Shown piece after piece: positions 5,545 through 6,637 of a stretch of 6,637 nucleotides of DNA. The stretch is taken from the NCBI GenBank assembly GCA_009916335.1, contig SAAR01000190.1:1-6637 (forward strand), given 5' to 3'. The stretch's first letter is position 1. Each line of letters opens with the position of its first letter. The notes beneath the pieces are model-generated. The model did not search any database. It saw only the letters and a list, made by a program, of their open reading frames with translations, and was not told where the DNA came from. This stretch comes from Erysipelotrichia bacterium (GTDB taxonomy: Bacteria > Bacillota_I > Bacilli_A > Erysipelotrichales > Erysipelotrichaceae). Position numbers and translations under genes: made by a program.

Positions 5545-6070
5545 CACTTTTACTTCTCTTTTCGGGTCATTAAACAGACGCACTCCACATGTTTTGAGAG
5601 GTATAGATAGCTGTCAAAAATGAATAGCTTAAATATTTTTAAAAGATTCTTATCTGAGGAAATATGTCCACCGAGTAATTATATATGTGGAAACATATCA
5701 ATTTCTTGTCTACTCTATCACTGAAAACAATAAGAAGTTTAGAATTTTGAATAATACATTTTTTCTATCAAACAATATAGTTTCCTATACTTTGCAATTT
5801 GATATACATTAAAAAAATATAGCTCTGATTAATCTTCTAATAGCTACGATACTATTATAGATTGAACCAACACTTTTATACTCGTGGTCTAATGCTAACA
5901 AAGAATAATTGGGCAGTACCATATTGTTTCGATGACATTTTTTGAGCATATTGTGAGTAGATAATTAGTTTGATTTTTGTTTTCTCTTTTATCGTGATTG
6001 AGAATTGAAAGAACATTGATTGAGCAAAACCTTTTAAATAGATAAAGGAAACCTTAATTGAAGGTTCAAA
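5545..6070. other. AT-rich stretch without an intact gene
   Basis: No supported gene. A minus-strand frame at 5809-5949 (46 codons) includes NYSLLALDHEYKSVGSIYNS and looks like former coding sequence. The preceding bases (5880-6070) are open in another minus-strand frame. Together they may be a second decayed gene downstream of the membrane-protein pseudogene. A 34-codon plus-strand frame at 5620-5724 has no ribosome binding site. An imperfect hairpin (ATATGTCCAC at 5662-5671 against GTGGAAACATAT at 5687-5698) has no clear role. Confidence 0.3.
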
Positions 6071-6593
6071 CTAAGAGTCAGTAGCCAACGTTAATAATTC
6101 ATGACTTCCAGGAAGAGTTCTAAAACATTCACAATATAATTTTATAATGCTCGAACCAATTGAAACTATCACAACAATTAATGTTACTAATTCAACAAAT
6201 GGATAACTGTCCACTTCCTCTTTCAGTTAAATTTAGTTACTGATATATTTCAAAATATACCCAGACTACGGTAACAAAAAAAACAGTATTTTGATTAGCC
6301 ATTGTACTGATACCACCAAAACCTTGCTGTATCCAAAATAATAATTACCCTATCATATAATATATCCGAGAGGCTCTCCATCCCTCTTTGATCAGTATTG
6401 CTGCGATATTTACAGCAGTTGATATAAACAGCCAGTCGTTTACAAACTAATAATAATGAAAATAGAAACCGCTAATCTAGGTGTAAGAATAGCAGTATCA
6501 AAAAAAATCAACCACTGAAGACTGAAGGCCGCTAATAAATGACAGATTTATAAGTTGAACAAACACAAATTCGATAATCCAATAGATATCCAT
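6071..6593 (-). pseudogene. disrupted multi-pass membrane protein gene
   Basis: From an ATG at 6591-6593 the minus strand reads MDIYWIIEFVFVQLINLSFI, then shifts frame in a run of eight T (near 6500) into DTAILTPRLAVSIFIIISL. It shifts again (near 6445) into VNDWLFISTAVNIAAILIKE, meets a TAA after YYMIG, continues in the same frame as WIQQGFGG and FFVTVVWVYFEIYQ, meets another stop, and after a further shift reads FVELVTLIVVIVSIGSSIIK and a soluble tail to TAG at 6071-6073. Restored, it would be roughly 170 residues with about four or five membrane segments. The family is not recognised. Several independent lesions make it a pseudogene rather than a sequencing error. No good ribosome binding site remains. 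Confidence 0.5.
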
Positions 6594-6637
6594 TGAGTAT
6601 TAGATCCAGAACAGGATAATTTTAGATTATCATAAAC

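Noticed and set aside
5389..5610. Plus-strand 73-codon frame
   Set aside because: No ribosome binding site, low-complexity aromatic composition, and it reads straight through the inverted repeat at 5423-5473; more likely chance.
6050..6066. AACCTT/AAGGTT hairpin
   Set aside because: A six-base stem with no following T-run on either strand, inside decayed coding sequence; expected by chance in AT-rich DNA.
1..6637. CRISPR array, tRNA, rRNA or riboswitch
   Set aside because: No regularly spaced repeats, no cloverleaf-like tRNA sequence, and no recognisable rRNA or riboswitch core were seen on either strand.

Overview
The window is AT-rich, with strong AGGAGG-type ribosome binding sites, ATG/TGA overlaps between genes and a textbook sigma-A promoter. 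The proteins (AbiEi/AbiEii, DUF3788, a small CDP-alcohol phosphatidyltransferase) and the codon use suggest a low-GC Firmicute, most likely a gut-type Clostridia/Lachnospiraceae genome. It reads as an accessory region. All well-supported genes lie on the minus strand, and gene-sized gaps between them hold decayed coding fragments.

Left third (204-3014, minus strand): one compact operon read from a sigma-A promoter at 2986-3014. In transcription order it encodes an AbiEi-type winged-helix antitoxin/repressor, an AbiEii-type nucleotidyltransferase toxin, an unrecognised 373-residue protein, and an unrecognised 66-residue protein with a Cys/His knuckle and a strongly cationic, glycine-rich hydrophobic tail. 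Every junction overlaps (4, 16 and 8 bases) and every gene has its own ribosome binding site, so the four products are probably made as a set. A 39-base near-palindrome lies across the promoter and is the natural site for AbiEi autorepression. The classical AbiE system has two genes, so the two extra overlapping genes are the most interesting part of the window.

Middle (3015-4100): no intact gene. Minus-strand fragments broken by frameshifts lie at 3178-3442 and 3447-3614. A good minus-strand terminator at 3734-3764 sits downstream of a lysine-rich C-terminal-like fragment, which looks like the 3' end of a lost gene. An 11-base direct repeat is also present.

Right-centre (4101-5600): a visibly more GC-rich block with a CDP-alcohol phosphatidyltransferase (best start a GTG at 4622) behind a DUF3788 protein, probably cotranscribed. 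Short reading frames and two strong inverted repeats lie upstream of them.

Right flank (5600-6637): very AT-rich, no intact gene. It contains a membrane-protein pseudogene (6071-6593) with several frameshifts and stops, followed by further weak fragments. At the far left edge, a 38-codon open frame on the plus strand may be the tail of a gene entering from outside the window, convergent with the AbiE operon.
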